DNA of 64,000 nucleotides from Citrobacter amalonaticus. GTDB lineage: Bacteria > Pseudomonadota > Gammaproteobacteria > Enterobacterales > Enterobacteriaceae. The stretch is from assembly GCF_018252635.1 (NCBI RefSeq), contig NZ_JAGTXM010000002.1, positions 948,962 to 1,012,961 of the forward strand, written 5' to 3'. Shown piece after piece: positions 41,661-53,289 of the stretch. A model generated the notes under the pieces. That model had not been told where the DNA came from. It was given only the letters and a program-made list of their open reading frames with translations, and did not search any database. Every line of letters starts with the position of its first letter. The stretch's first letter is position 1. The translations under genes were made by a program, and so were the position numbers.

Positions 41661-41699
41661 CGCGGAGATGGCTGGCGGCACGCCGCACAGCCAGTCACG

Positions 41700-42053
41700 T
41701 TAATCGTCGAGAATAGGTGAGAATCCGCCGTAAATCATGCGTTTACCATCAAACGGCATCGACTCACCGAACGCCTTCATGCGCGGATCGGACATCATCT
41801 TCTGATTCGCCTCATCCCGCACTTCTTTCGACGGGTATTCAATCCAACTGAATACCACCTCTTCGTGATCCTCGGCTTTCACCGCCATGCGAAAATCGGT
41901 GAGTTTGCCATCTGGCACATCGTCGGCCCAGCATTCCACAATGCGGAGCGCACCAAATTCCTTGAACAGCGGTGCTGCTTTTGCCGCCATCGCCTTATAA
42001 GCCTCCTTGTTTTCGGCAGGTACGGCAAGGACAAAACCATCCACGTACTTCAT
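41700..42053 (-). CDS. ybaA: YbaA, DUF1428 family protein
   Basis: 117 aa, beginning MKYVDGFVLAVPAENKEAYK, with VVFSWIEYPSKEVRDEANQK and PFDGKRMIYGGF. It is a small ferredoxin-like (dimeric alpha/beta barrel) protein of unknown role, full length against E. coli. GAGGT precedes the ATG. A separate membrane-protein gene lies just upstream on the same strand. Confidence 0.93.
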   Translation of the reverse strand: MKYVDGFVLAVPAENKEAYKAMAAKAAPLFKEFGALRIVECWADDVPDGKLTDFRMAVKAEDHEEVVFSWIEYPSKEVRDEANQKMMSDPRMKAFGESMPFDGKRMIYGGFSPILDD

Positions 42054-42135
42054 GAGAATAACCTCCGAAGTTTACTGCGCAGCAAGCCGATTCCAGCCGC
42101 GTCAGTCGTGAATAAGTGTAGTCGCCCTCTGCTTA

Positions 42136-42738
42136 CTATGCCGTCTGAATCCGGGCCCGAGGTTTATAGCGAAACCACGGCAGGCAGATCTGGATCAGCG
42201 GCCCAATCGCCAACGCATACAGCACGGTTCCGACGCCAAGCGTACCACCGAGCAGCCAACCGCTCAGTAAAACAGAGACTTCAATCGCCGTTCGGATTGT
42301 ACGTACCGACCATCCCGTGCGGGCGTGAATACCGGTCATCAGACCGTCTCTCGGCCCGGCACCAAAGCCCGCGCCAATATACATGCTTGTCGCCAGCGCG
42401 TTCACCACCACGGCCGCCACCAGCATAAGGCTACGCACAGCGAGTGAGGAAAACGCCGGCATCACTGCCAGCGCGGCATCAGCGGCAAGTCCTATCACAA
42501 TCACGTTGCTGAGAGTGCCCAGACCGGGACGTTGACGAAGAGGGATCCACAACAGAAGTACCAGCGCACCGACAATAATCATCACCACGCCAATCTTGAT
42601 CGAGAACAGATTCGCCAGCCCCAGATGGAACACGTTCCACGGATCGGCACCTAAATCCGCGCGCACGAACATCGCGGTTGATACCCCATACAGAGCCAGC
42701 CCCAAATAAAGTTGAACCAGACGACGCCCCATTTTCAC
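42136..42738 (-). CDS. YczE/YitT-like integral membrane protein
   Basis: 200 aa with five hydrophobic segments. Conserved parts are LGLALYGVSTAMFVRADLGADPW at the N-terminus and GAGFGAGPRDGLM near residue 122. This is the YczE family, which is often encoded next to MocR-type regulators, exactly as here. In Bacillus YczE affects surfactin and bacillomycin production by an unknown mechanism. It may be a transporter. It is divergent from the regulator with 78 bp between starts. I do not remember this pair from E. coli K-12. Confidence 0.82.
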   Translation of the reverse strand: MKMGRRLVQLYLGLALYGVSTAMFVRADLGADPWNVFHLGLANLFSIKIGVVMIIVGALVLLLWIPLRQRPGLGTLSNVIVIGLAADAALAVMPAFSSLAVRSLMLVAAVVVNALATSMYIGAGFGAGPRDGLMTGIHARTGWSVRTIRTAIEVSVLLSGWLLGGTLGVGTVLYALAIGPLIQICLPWFRYKPRARIQTA

Positions 42739-42816
42739 CCTCCTCGTTCAGATAGCCTTCATCATCGCTGTAATTGGCACTATGATTAATGACCAGTTTT
42801 GAAAAAGTGGACTGCA

Positions 42817-44244
42817 ATGTCATCACGTCGTTATGGAAGCCAATCTCTCCAGCGCCTGCTTGGGCACTGGCAGGACAGCTCGGCAAGAACTCCGCTCTGG
42901 CGGCAACTGGCTGAAGCGTTACGTCTGCTGATCCTCGACGGGCGTCTGGCGCTCGACAGCCGTTTGCCCGGGGAACGCGAACTGGCTACGGTACTTGATG
43001 TCAGCCGGACCACCGTAGCCAGCGCGCTGGCGCAATTGCGGGAAGAGGGATATCTGGAGAGTCGTCATGGCAGTGGGTCGCGCGTAATTCTGCCAGGTCA
43101 TATCCGTGAAGTGCCGACGCGTGCCGGTACCACGATGGCGTTAGATCTCTCCACCGCCGCCCTCAGTGCGGGGCCTGAAATCCATCAGGCTTATCAACAG
43201 GCGCTGGTTGCGATGCCGCCGCATTTGCTGACGTCGGGCTATCAGCCACAGGGATTACTCTGTTTACGTGAGTCACTTGCCCGTCAGTACTGTGCGCGAG
43301 GCCTTCCGACAACGGCGGATGAAATCATGGTGGTCAACGGTGCGGTCAGCGGTCTGGCGCTTATCCTGCGCTTATTGACCGGACCCGGCGATCGGGTGGT
43401 GGTTGATCATCCGACGTACCCGCTGGCGATTGCGGCCATTCAGGGCGCTTCCTGTCGCCCTGTGGGCGTGTCATTACCCGAAAAGGGTTGGGATACGGAT
43501 GGACTTGCCGCCACCATCGCCCAGACGGCACCGAGAATAGCCTATCTGATGCCGGATTTTCACAATCCCACCGGGCGGTGTATGGATGATGAGACGCGAC
43601 AAGTCGTTGCGAATATCGCCGCCCGTACGCGTACGACGCTGGTAATCGACGAAACGATGATGGACCTCTGGTACGACGCCCCACCGCCTCCGCCGATAGC
43701 AGCATATCACCGCGACGCTCCGGTGATTATGCTGGGCTCGGCGAGCAAGAGTTTCTGGGCAGGATTACGACTGGGCTGGGTACGTGCGCCATCACGCACC
43801 ATCACGGCGCTGGTGCAGACGCGGGATACGGTCGATTTGGGCTCGCCAGTCATCGAACAACTTGCCACCACGTGGCTACTGGATCATGCCGATTCCTTTT
43901 TGCCGCAGCGCAGGCAGCAGCTTGCCGCACGCCGCGCGCTCTGCGACACGCTGATGCGCACGCACTTCCCCGAGTGGCGTTATCAACAACCACAGGGCGG
44001 TTTATCCTTCTGGGTGGAGCTGCCGGATACGCTGGCGACGCTTTTCGCCACGCGGGCGGAAAGCGTCGGGATTCAACTGGGGACAGGCACCCGCTTTGGG
44101 CTTGCGGGCGCGTTTGATCGTTTCTTACGTATGCCGTTTGCCTTGCCGGAAGAGACTCTTCGCACGGCGATTACCACTCTGGAGCCGATCTGGGAAACAC
44201 TGCGTCTGCAGTCCAGTAGCGGTAAGATGCGTAAGATTATTTAA
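42817..44244 (+). CDS. MocR-family PLP-binding transcriptional regulator (YczR-like)
   Basis: 475 aa from ATG 42817. Residues about 10-85 are a GntR winged helix (PLWRQLAEALRLLILDGRL, then PGERELATVLDVSRTTV). A linker leads to a fold-type I aminotransferase-like domain with PDFHNPTG and the PLP-binding Lys in GSASKSFWAGLRLGW. MocR proteins sense PLP adducts such as amino acids or vitamin B6 vitamers. Its divergent partner encodes the YczE-like membrane protein, so it probably controls that gene. The effector is unknown. The TTG at 42799 is an alternative but poorer start. Confidence 0.9.
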   Translation: MSSRRYGSQSLQRLLGHWQDSSARTPLWRQLAEALRLLILDGRLALDSRLPGERELATVLDVSRTTVASALAQLREEGYLESRHGSGSRVILPGHIREVPTRAGTTMALDLSTAALSAGPEIHQAYQQALVAMPPHLLTSGYQPQGLLCLRESLARQYCARGLPTTADEIMVVNGAVSGLALILRLLTGPGDRVVVDHPTYPLAIAAIQGASCRPVGVSLPEKGWDTDGLAATIAQTAPRIAYLMPDFHNPTGRCMDDETRQVVANIAARTRTTLVIDETMMDLWYDAPPPPPIAAYHRDAPVIMLGSASKSFWAGLRLGWVRAPSRTITALVQTRDTVDLGSPVIEQLATTWLLDHADSFLPQRRQQLAARRALCDTLMRTHFPEWRYQQPQGGLSFWVELPDTLATLFATRAESVGIQLGTGTRFGLAGAFDRFLRMPFALPEETLRTAITTLEPIWETLRLQSSSGKMRKII

Positions 44245-44459
44245 TGCTGACGGGGCACCGGAAAACCCTTGAGCGAAATCACAAAGTTATCGCCCTCTTT
44301 TTTTATTTTGGCACCGGCATCACACCAGTCTGAGGCAATGCGGAAAAATTCATCACTGCCGACATTCCAGCTCAGACAAACATGCTTAACATAACCCGAG
44401 CGGAGCAATTCACAGGCTTCGCCATAGTTACTGGCGATGGAGAGCGTTTGCTGTTTCAT
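44241..44459 (-). CDS. Small protein of unknown function, second gene of an overlapping pair
   Basis: 72 aa, beginning MKQQTLSIASNYGEACELLR and ending SLKGFPVPRQH. The pattern is beta-alpha-beta-alpha-beta with two Cys and two Trp; AGAKIKKEGDNFVISL resembles the last strand of TusA-like folds, but the TusA Cys-Pro motif is absent. I do not recognise it. Its ATG overlaps the stop of the upstream 83-aa gene in ATGA, so the two are co-translated. It overlaps the convergent MocR gene by 4 bp. Confidence 0.7.
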   Translation of the reverse strand: MKQQTLSIASNYGEACELLRSGYVKHVCLSWNVGSDEFFRIASDWCDAGAKIKKEGDNFVISLKGFPVPRQH

Positions 44460-44707
44460 TTTTTCTTCTTCAGTAGTCTGCGCAATGCTTTGATTTCTTT
44501 AGGAGTCAGTGGCTCAACCAACGACTCTTCCGTGTGTTGACTATCGATATCGCCAGCCGAGACCCCCACCTCTGCCGCAACGTCGAAGGCAATCAGCAGC
44601 AGTTTTTCTGTCGTGATGCTTAAATTCTCATTATTGAGTTCAGCGTAATGACGCAGTTTTTCTTTTAACGTCTCATCAATTTTGACATTCAGTACTGCAG
44701 TAGCCAT
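44456..44707 (-). CDS. Small protein with a ribbon-helix-helix-like N-terminus
   Basis: 83 aa from ATG 44707. MATAVLNVKIDETLKEKL is a short beta strand followed by a helix and then LSITTEKLLLIAFDVAAEVG, the spacing seen in ribbon-helix-helix DNA-binding proteins and antitoxins. The tail is acidic and ends LRRLLKKKK. A longer frame to 45106 would run through the 4.5S RNA gene and is rejected. It is four-base coupled to the 72-aa gene, so the pair could be a regulator/partner or toxin-antitoxin unit. Function unknown. Confidence 0.7.
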   Translation of the reverse strand: MATAVLNVKIDETLKEKLRHYAELNNENLSITTEKLLLIAFDVAAEVGVSAGDIDSQHTEESLVEPLTPKEIKALRRLLKKKK

Positions 44708-44897
44708 CGTAAGAATCCTTGTGGACAGGCAAAAGCACGGTTCCGGCGACGACTGAATCGCCACGGCGTGAAAAGAGAATTGAGCGCCAGGATTTAACAT
44801 CCCAAAAACACTCTGCCAGTATTTGATGACAAAAAAATGACAAAACCATGACAACAACAAGAAGAAAAACGAAGATGTGATGCCGCGCGGCACAAAT

Positions 44898-45011
44898 GGG
44901 TGGGGGCCCTGCCAGCTACATCCCGGCACACGCGTCATCTGCCTTGGCTGCTTCCTTCCGGACCTGACCTGGTAAACAGAGTAGCGTTGCGGGAGAACCA
45001 ACAGAGCCCCC
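44898..45011 (-). ncRNA. ffs: 4.5S RNA of the signal recognition particle
   Basis: 114 nt on the minus strand, starting GGGGGCTCTGTTGG and ending GGGCCCCCACCC. The conserved SRP apical loop TCAGGTCCGGAAGGAAGCAG is present exactly. It binds Ffh and forms the SRP for co-translational membrane targeting. The length and sequence appear identical or nearly identical to E. coli. A short palindrome TGCCGCGCGGCA lies just after the 3' end at 44881-44892. Confidence 0.98.
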
Positions 45012-45087
45012 ATTGAGAGCGTTGTTAACCAACGCGCAGGCGCATTATCACTGCTGCCCCCTGTAATTGCAAGCCATCGGCGGTCAG

Positions 45088-45477
45088 ATGCTGGTTTCTT
45101 GCGCAATGGAACTTCCCGCGCCCGCCATTCCAGATTATGCTGAAGGATTACCGCAGGAAGAGACCATGGACAGACAAGACACTTTCCCTCAGCGCGTCTG
45201 GCAAATTGTTGCCTCTATTCCCGAAGGCTGCGTTACGACTTATGGCGACGTCGCGTTGCTCGCGGGTTCTCCGCGCGCGGCCAGACAGGTCGGCGGCGTA
45301 CTCAAACGCTTACCTGAAGGCAGCACCCTACCCTGGCATCGGGTGGTGAATCGGCACGGCGCAATTTCGCTAACCGGTCCGGATCTACAGCGACAACGGC
45401 AGGCATTACTGGCGGAAGGTATTGTGGTGTCCGGGGGCGGGCAGATCGATTTGCAGCGGTATCGCTGGCATTATTGA
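45088..45477 (+). CDS. atl: Atl (YbaZ), alkyltransferase-like DNA-binding protein
   Basis: 129 aa from ATG 45088, the E. coli annotation length. A shorter 103-aa form from ATG 45166, preceded by AGGAAG, covers the whole conserved domain and may be the true start. The active-site motif reads PWHRV where alkyltransferases have PCHRV, so it cannot accept an alkyl group. Atl proteins bind O6-alkylguanine and pass it to nucleotide excision repair. QVWQI-type N-domain and RRAARQVGG-type helix (SPRAARQVGGVL) are intact. Divergent from ffs. Confidence 0.92.
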   Translation: MLVSCAMELPAPAIPDYAEGLPQEETMDRQDTFPQRVWQIVASIPEGCVTTYGDVALLAGSPRAARQVGGVLKRLPEGSTLPWHRVVNRHGAISLTGPDLQRQRQALLAEGIVVSGGGQIDLQRYRWHY

Positions 45478-45499
45478 CCCTCTCCGGGGGGAGAGGGTC
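45476..45499. terminator. Bidirectional hairpin between atl and ybaY
   Basis: GACCCTCTCC-GGGG-GGAGAGGGTC, a perfect palindrome starting at the atl stop and lying 10 bp before the ybaY stop. It has no long T-run but sits between convergent genes. Confidence 0.6.
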
Positions 45500-45508
45500 A
45501 GACAGGCT

Positions 45509-46078
45509 TTAGTACTGCGTCGGGGCAGGCACCGCTGAAGACGGGTTGACCTGCGTGGGCGAGGTTGAAGGCACAGTCGTTGCTGCCCCACCGCTTGCCT
45601 GCACAGGAACTTCCGTCTGCTGAACCGGTACCAGCGTCAGATCGGCTTTCGTGCCGCCCTGATTGATGACCGGCTGAACGGTATCGGTAATAAACACCAG
45701 TTTGTCATTCACCGTAATTGCCGCACTCAGCAGAATACGGGCATTCGGCTGCACGTCAGCCGGGTTAAACGGCAGGACGAAGCTGAATGGCGCCTGTTTC
45801 CCTTCGGTACGAACCGCTTTCTGGGACAACACTTTCGACGGGGCGTCGGCGAGCGATGCATCTGACAGGGTCACGGTCAGCACGGCGTCAGGCGGCAATG
45901 CCACTTTCTGACGGATCCATACGGTACCCGAGACATTAGGTTGTGCAATAGCAGGCTGTGTGGCCGTTGCTGAAGTATTTGGGTTCGGCGCTGGCGTCTG
46001 GATATCTGCGCTTTTATCCGCACAGGCGGCCAGAGCAACCGCAACCGCTAAACCACTTACCATGTGCATGAGCTTCAT
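45509..46078 (-). CDS. ybaY: YbaY, outer membrane lipoprotein
   Basis: 189 aa. The lipoprotein signal MKLMHMVSGLAVAVALAAC ends at Cys19 with Ala at +2, suggesting outer-membrane sorting. The middle (about residues 45-150) is a YbaY-type beta domain (GTVWIRQKVALPPDAVLTVTL), similar to secreted META/HslJ-like modules. The C-terminal 40 residues are rich in Pro, Thr and Ser. Function unknown. Single gene. Confidence 0.92.
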   Translation of the reverse strand: MKLMHMVSGLAVAVALAACADKSADIQTPAPNPNTSATATQPAIAQPNVSGTVWIRQKVALPPDAVLTVTLSDASLADAPSKVLSQKAVRTEGKQAPFSFVLPFNPADVQPNARILLSAAITVNDKLVFITDTVQPVINQGGTKADLTLVPVQQTEVPVQASGGAATTVPSTSPTQVNPSSAVPAPTQY

Positions 46079-46289
46079 TAAATTCTCCTTATCATCTCTG
46101 CACCAGCGGGCTTTCCTCCCGCCGGAAGAGTGGTTAACAAAAACGTAACGTAGCTAAGTGTGGCACATATCACTTATTTTTGCCTGGAATCGGTCAGTTT
46201 TTCAGACTATTGCACCCATCGGACCACTTCCAAAATTGCGTTATACTTTCCTATCTCGCTTCGGCGTCGTTGTTACCTGGAGAGCATGT

Positions 46290-47150
46290 ATGAGTCAGGC
46301 ACTGAATAATTTGCTGACATTGTTGAATCTGGAAAAAATTGAGGAAGGACTCTTTCGGGGCCAAAGTGAAGACTTAGGGTTGCGTCAGGTATTTGGTGGA
46401 CAAGTGGTCGGTCAGGCGCTGTATGCGGCGAAAGAAACGGTACCAGAAGAACGCCTGGTCCACTCGTTTCACAGCTATTTTTTACGCCCCGGCGATAGCC
46501 AGCGACCGATTATTTATGACGTGGAAGTCCTGCGCGACGGTAACAGCTTCAGCGCCCGCCGCGTTGCCGCTATCCAGAACGGGAAGCCCATCTTTTATAT
46601 GACCGCCTCATTCCAGGCGCCGGAGCCCGGCTTCGAACATCAAAAAACCATGCCGTACGCCCCCGCGCCGGAAGGATTAACATCAGAAACCGACATTGCC
46701 CGCACAGTCGCGCACCTGCTGCCGCCAATTTTAAAAGATAAATTTCTCTGCGATCGCCCGCTGGAAGTACGTCCTGTTGAATTTCACAACCCGTTAAAAG
46801 GCCATGTGGCAGAACCCACACGCCAGGTGTGGATCCGCGCAAACGGTGCGTTACCCAACGACATCCGCGTCCATCAGTATCTGTTGGGCTACGCCTCCGA
46901 CCTCAATTTCCTGCCCGTTGCCCTGCAACCTCACGGCATTGGTTTCCTGGAAAAAGGGATTCAGATTGCCACGATCGACCATTCCATGTGGTTCCACCGT
47001 CCGTTCGATTTGAACGAATGGTTGCTGTACAGCGTGGAAAGCACGTCAGCCTCCAGCGCTCGCGGGTTTGTCCGTGGCGAGTTCTACACGCAGGATGGCA
47101 AGCTGGTGGCCTCGACCGTGCAGGAAGGGGTGATGCGCAATCACAACTGA
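46290..47150 (+). CDS. tesB: TesB, acyl-CoA thioesterase II
   Basis: 286 aa from ATG 46290; the longer frame from 46158 is not conserved. It is a double hot-dog thioesterase that cleaves medium and long acyl-CoAs. Conserved blocks are [23 protein letters not shown], and the second-half [10 protein letters not shown] with the catalytic Asp in [15 protein letters not shown] hairpin of REP type follows the stop. Confidence 0.96.
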   Translation: MSQALNNLLTLLNLEKIEEGLFRGQSEDLGLRQVFGGQVVGQALYAAKETVPEERLVHSFHSYFLRPGDSQRPIIYDVEVLRDGNSFSARRVAAIQNGKPIFYMTASFQAPEPGFEHQKTMPYAPAPEGLTSETDIARTVAHLLPPILKDKFLCDRPLEVRPVEFHNPLKGHVAEPTRQVWIRANGALPNDIRVHQYLLGYASDLNFLPVALQPHGIGFLEKGIQIATIDHSMWFHRPFDLNEWLLYSVESTSASSARGFVRGEFYTQDGKLVASTVQEGVMRNHN

Positions 47151-47240
47151 AAAAAAGCCGGATAGCGCTCACGCGTATCCGGCTGGTTCAGTTTGCCGTT
47201 TGCAGGCCGGATAAGATGCGTTAGCATCGCCATCCGGCAC
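47151..47240. repeat. Terminator-like hairpin and REP unit between tesB and amtB
   Basis: AGCCGGATAGCGC with GCGTATCCGGCT (about 47156-47183), then GCAGGCCGGATAAGATGCG with CGCCATCCGGCAC (about 47202-47240). They separate convergent genes. Confidence 0.75.
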
Positions 47241-47249
47241 ATTAACAAA

Positions 47250-48536
47250 TCAGGCGTTGTAGGCATTCTCGCCGTGGCTGTTCACATCCAGCCCTTCGCG
47301 CTCTTGCTCTTCCGGTACGCGCAGACCGACGGTAAGATCCGCCAGTTTGTAGCCGATGAAGGCCACGACGCCAGACCAGACGATGGTGATAGCAATACTC
47401 TCAAGCTGTACCAGCAGCTGATGACCCATCGTTACCCCTTCAGCGAAGCCCACGCCGCCCAGCGCGCTTGAGGCAAAGACCCCGGTCAGAATACAGCCGA
47501 CAATCCCGCAGACACCGTGAACGCCGAACACATCGCACGGGTCATCAACACGCAGCAGACGTTTGAGTATTGTCACGCCCCACAGCCCGGCTACGCCCGC
47601 CACCACGCCGATGATTAACGCACCGCCGACGCCGATGTAGCCACAGGCAGGCGTCACACCAACCAGACCGGCAATCGCTCCTGAGCACGCCCCCAGCAGA
47701 GACGGTTTACCGCGCAGCGCCCACTCGCCGAAGATCCAGCCGAGGATCGCGGCGGCCGTGGCAACAACGGTATTCACAAAGGCCAGCGCGGCAATTTCGT
47801 TCGCCGTCCCCGCCGATCCGGCGTTAAAACCGAACCAGCCAATATAGAGGATCGCGGTACCGGTAAAGACCATCGGCAGGTTGTGCGGTTTGAAGGCTTC
47901 TTTGCCGAAACCCACGCGTTTGCCAATCAGGTAAGCCCCCACCAGACCTGCAATCGCGGCGTTGATATGCACGACAGTACCGCCCGCAAAGTCCAGCGCA
48001 CCGTGCGATCCCAGCAAGCCGCCGCCCCACACCATATGGGCAATCGGAATATAAGAGAGCGTCAGCCAGACCACCACGAAGATCAGGACGGCAGAGAAAC
48101 GGATGCGTTCCGCCAGCGCACCAACAATCAGCCCGACCGTGATGCAGGCAAATGATCCCTGGAAAGCAACGTGAATATACTGGTAGATACTGCCCATTAC
48201 GGCGGTCAACTCAATGTTTTTCAGCATCACCCAGTTGAAGTTACCGAAGAAGCTGTTTCCTTCCCCGAACGCCAGAGAATAGCCGAACACCACCCACATA
48301 ATGCACACCAGCGCAAAGGTGACGGTGACCTGCGTCAGCATCGACAGGACGTTCTTCCCGCGGATCAAACCGCCATAGAACAGGGCGATACCCGGTATGG
48401 TCATAAACAGCACCAGCGCGGTACAAATCATCATAAAGGCGTTATCGGCTTTATCTGCCACTGCCGGAGCAGCCATTGCGAGACCTGGCAGCAGCGCCAG
48501 CGAAGCAAGGCCCGTTTTCATCGTTGCTATCTTCAT
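47250..48536 (-). CDS. amtB: AmtB, ammonium channel
   Basis: 428 aa from the ATG at 48536, 11 membrane segments after a cleaved signal (PGLAMAA). The twin pore histidines lie in SHGALDFAGGTVVH and VFGVHGVCG. It conducts ammonia/ammonium and is blocked by GlnK when nitrogen becomes sufficient. The C-terminal tail ends VNSHGENAYNA. It follows glnK by 31 bp in the conserved operon under nitrogen control. Confidence 0.98.
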   Translation of the reverse strand: MKIATMKTGLASLALLPGLAMAAPAVADKADNAFMMICTALVLFMTIPGIALFYGGLIRGKNVLSMLTQVTVTFALVCIMWVVFGYSLAFGEGNSFFGNFNWVMLKNIELTAVMGSIYQYIHVAFQGSFACITVGLIVGALAERIRFSAVLIFVVVWLTLSYIPIAHMVWGGGLLGSHGALDFAGGTVVHINAAIAGLVGAYLIGKRVGFGKEAFKPHNLPMVFTGTAILYIGWFGFNAGSAGTANEIAALAFVNTVVATAAAILGWIFGEWALRGKPSLLGACSGAIAGLVGVTPACGYIGVGGALIIGVVAGVAGLWGVTILKRLLRVDDPCDVFGVHGVCGIVGCILTGVFASSALGGVGFAEGVTMGHQLLVQLESIAITIVWSGVVAFIGYKLADLTVGLRVPEEQEREGLDVNSHGENAYNA

Positions 48537-48567
48537 TTTGTCGTTTCCCGTTACTGTGTGCCAGGCT

Positions 48568-48906
48568 TTACAGCGCCGCTTCGTCAGCTTCGCCGGTGCG
48601 AATACGAATGACGCGTTGCAGCTCCGCGACGAAAATTTTGCCGTCGCCAATTTTTCCGGTATAGGCCGCCTTGCTGATGACATCGATCACTTCATCCAGT
48701 TGGTCGTCGGCAATGGCCACATCAATCTTCACTTTAGGCAGGAAGTTGACGCTGTACTCTGCACCCCGATATAACTCGGCATGACCCTTCTGACGTCCGA
48801 ACCCTTTCACTTCGGTGACGGTCAGCCCTTGAATACCAATAGAAGAGAGCGCTTCGCGAACGTCTTCCAGTTTGAACGGTTTGATTACCACGGTAACCAG
48901 CTTCAT
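48568..48906 (-). CDS. glnK: GlnK, PII signal protein
   Basis: 112 aa from the ATG at 48906. The T-loop contains the uridylylated Tyr51 in GAEYSVNF, and the ATP-binding GKIGDGKIFV is intact. GlnK plugs AmtB and reports nitrogen status to NtrB. Transcription starts from the sigma-54 promoter upstream. Length and sequence match E. coli. Confidence 0.98.
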   Translation of the reverse strand: MKLVTVVIKPFKLEDVREALSSIGIQGLTVTEVKGFGRQKGHAELYRGAEYSVNFLPKVKIDVAIADDQLDEVIDVISKAAYTGKIGDGKIFVAELQRVIRIRTGEADEAAL

Positions 48907-48959
48907 AGATCCCCTCCAGTCAGAATTCGGCATATGGTGCGACTACACGACTGAGGTAT

Positions 48960-48975
48960 TGCAAGGGGTATGCCA
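48960..48975 (-). promoter_or_regulatory. Sigma-54 promoter of glnK-amtB
   Basis: TGGCAT-ACCCC-TTGCA on the minus strand, an almost perfect -24/-12 element, 54 bp upstream of the glnK ATG. Confidence 0.88.
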
Positions 48976-49060
48976 GAATTGAAAAAGCGGAGTCAGTGTC
49001 TGTTCTACAGCCTGTCTGGCAGGCGATTCAGAAAGGAAAGCAGAGCGGGAAAAGAAAAAC

Positions 49061-49076
49061 GCACCATGACAGTGCA
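49061..49076 (-). promoter_or_regulatory. NtrC binding site upstream of glnK
   Basis: On the minus strand TGCACTGTCATGGTGC, close to the NtrC palindrome TGCAC-N-GGTGCA. It lies about 90 bp upstream of the -24 box, a normal enhancer distance. A second half-site (TTTTTGCACCA) lies at 49089-49099. Confidence 0.7.
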
Positions 49077-49129
49077 TGATGCGTTACATTTTTGCACCAC
49101 CGCCGAAACGGCCCGGCAGCGGCGGTGCA

Positions 49130-52673
<3,544 letters not shown>

Positions 52674-52718
52674 GTAATATGTCCTGACCTGATTTTCCGG
52701 CAAATCGTGCCGGGAGAG

Positions 52719-53177
52719 TTATTCGATTGGCAGCGCAGTTGTGTATTTAATCTGTTCCATGGCAAAGCTCGACGTCACGTCCGACAGACCGGGAACGCTG
52801 TTTACCAGACGCTTGTAGAAGTCGTCATATCGCTTCATGTCGGCCACCTGAACCCGCATCAGGTAGTCGTACTCCCCGGCCATGCGCCAGAAGCCCAGCA
52901 CTTCAGGCATCTCACTGACCACCGTCACGAAGCGGCAATACCAGTCACTGCTGTGATGCTGGGTTTTGATGAGCACAAAGGCGGTTAATCCCAGCCCCAG
53001 TTTTTCCGGGTCCAGCAGCGCGACTCTACCGACGAGAATCCCCTCATCTTCCAGGCGCTTGAGGCGCTTCCAGCAGGGTGTGGTGGTCAGATTAACGGCA
53101 TCTGCCAGCGCCTGCAAAGAGAGGGTGCAGTCCTGCTGCAATAATGCAAGCAGCTTACGGTCAATTTTATCTAGCAT
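52719..53177 (-). CDS. decR: DecR (YbaO), Lrp/AsnC-family regulator of cysteine detoxification
   Basis: 152 aa. N-terminal helix-turn-helix ([15 protein letters not shown], then [20 protein letters not shown]) and a C-terminal ligand-binding domain (RAM fold) including [20 protein letters not shown]. In E. coli it senses cysteine and activates cyuPA; in Salmonella the orthologue controls the divergent cysteine desulfhydrase. Here the divergent cdsH gene fits that role. Confidence 0.94.
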   Translation of the reverse strand: MLDKIDRKLLALLQQDCTLSLQALADAVNLTTTPCWKRLKRLEDEGILVGRVALLDPEKLGLGLTAFVLIKTQHHSSDWYCRFVTVVSEMPEVLGFWRMAGEYDYLMRVQVADMKRYDDFYKRLVNSVPGLSDVTSSFAMEQIKYTTALPIE

Positions 53178-53189
53178 ACCGGCCCCTCA

Positions 53190-53204
53190 GAGAAGAATTT
53201 TCTC
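53190..53204. promoter_or_regulatory. Lrp-type palindrome between decR and cdsH
   Basis: GAGAAGAATTTTCTC, with inverted arms GAGAA and TTCTC and an AT-rich centre, fits the 15-bp Lrp/AsnC pattern. It lies 12 bp upstream of decR and about 85 bp upstream of cdsH, and is the best candidate for DecR binding. Confidence 0.55.
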
Positions 53205-53289
53205 CATACATTCTATTTTAAAGGCTAAATGGCAACAATTTTTTCCGTGCTTTTCGCTACTCTTGGCACAAAATGACAAATGGATATTA

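Noticed and set aside
44708-45106. Upstream extension of the 83-aa small gene to 216 aa
   Set aside because: The extension would run through the 4.5S RNA gene and contains no protein-like pattern; the ATG at 44707 is the sensible start.
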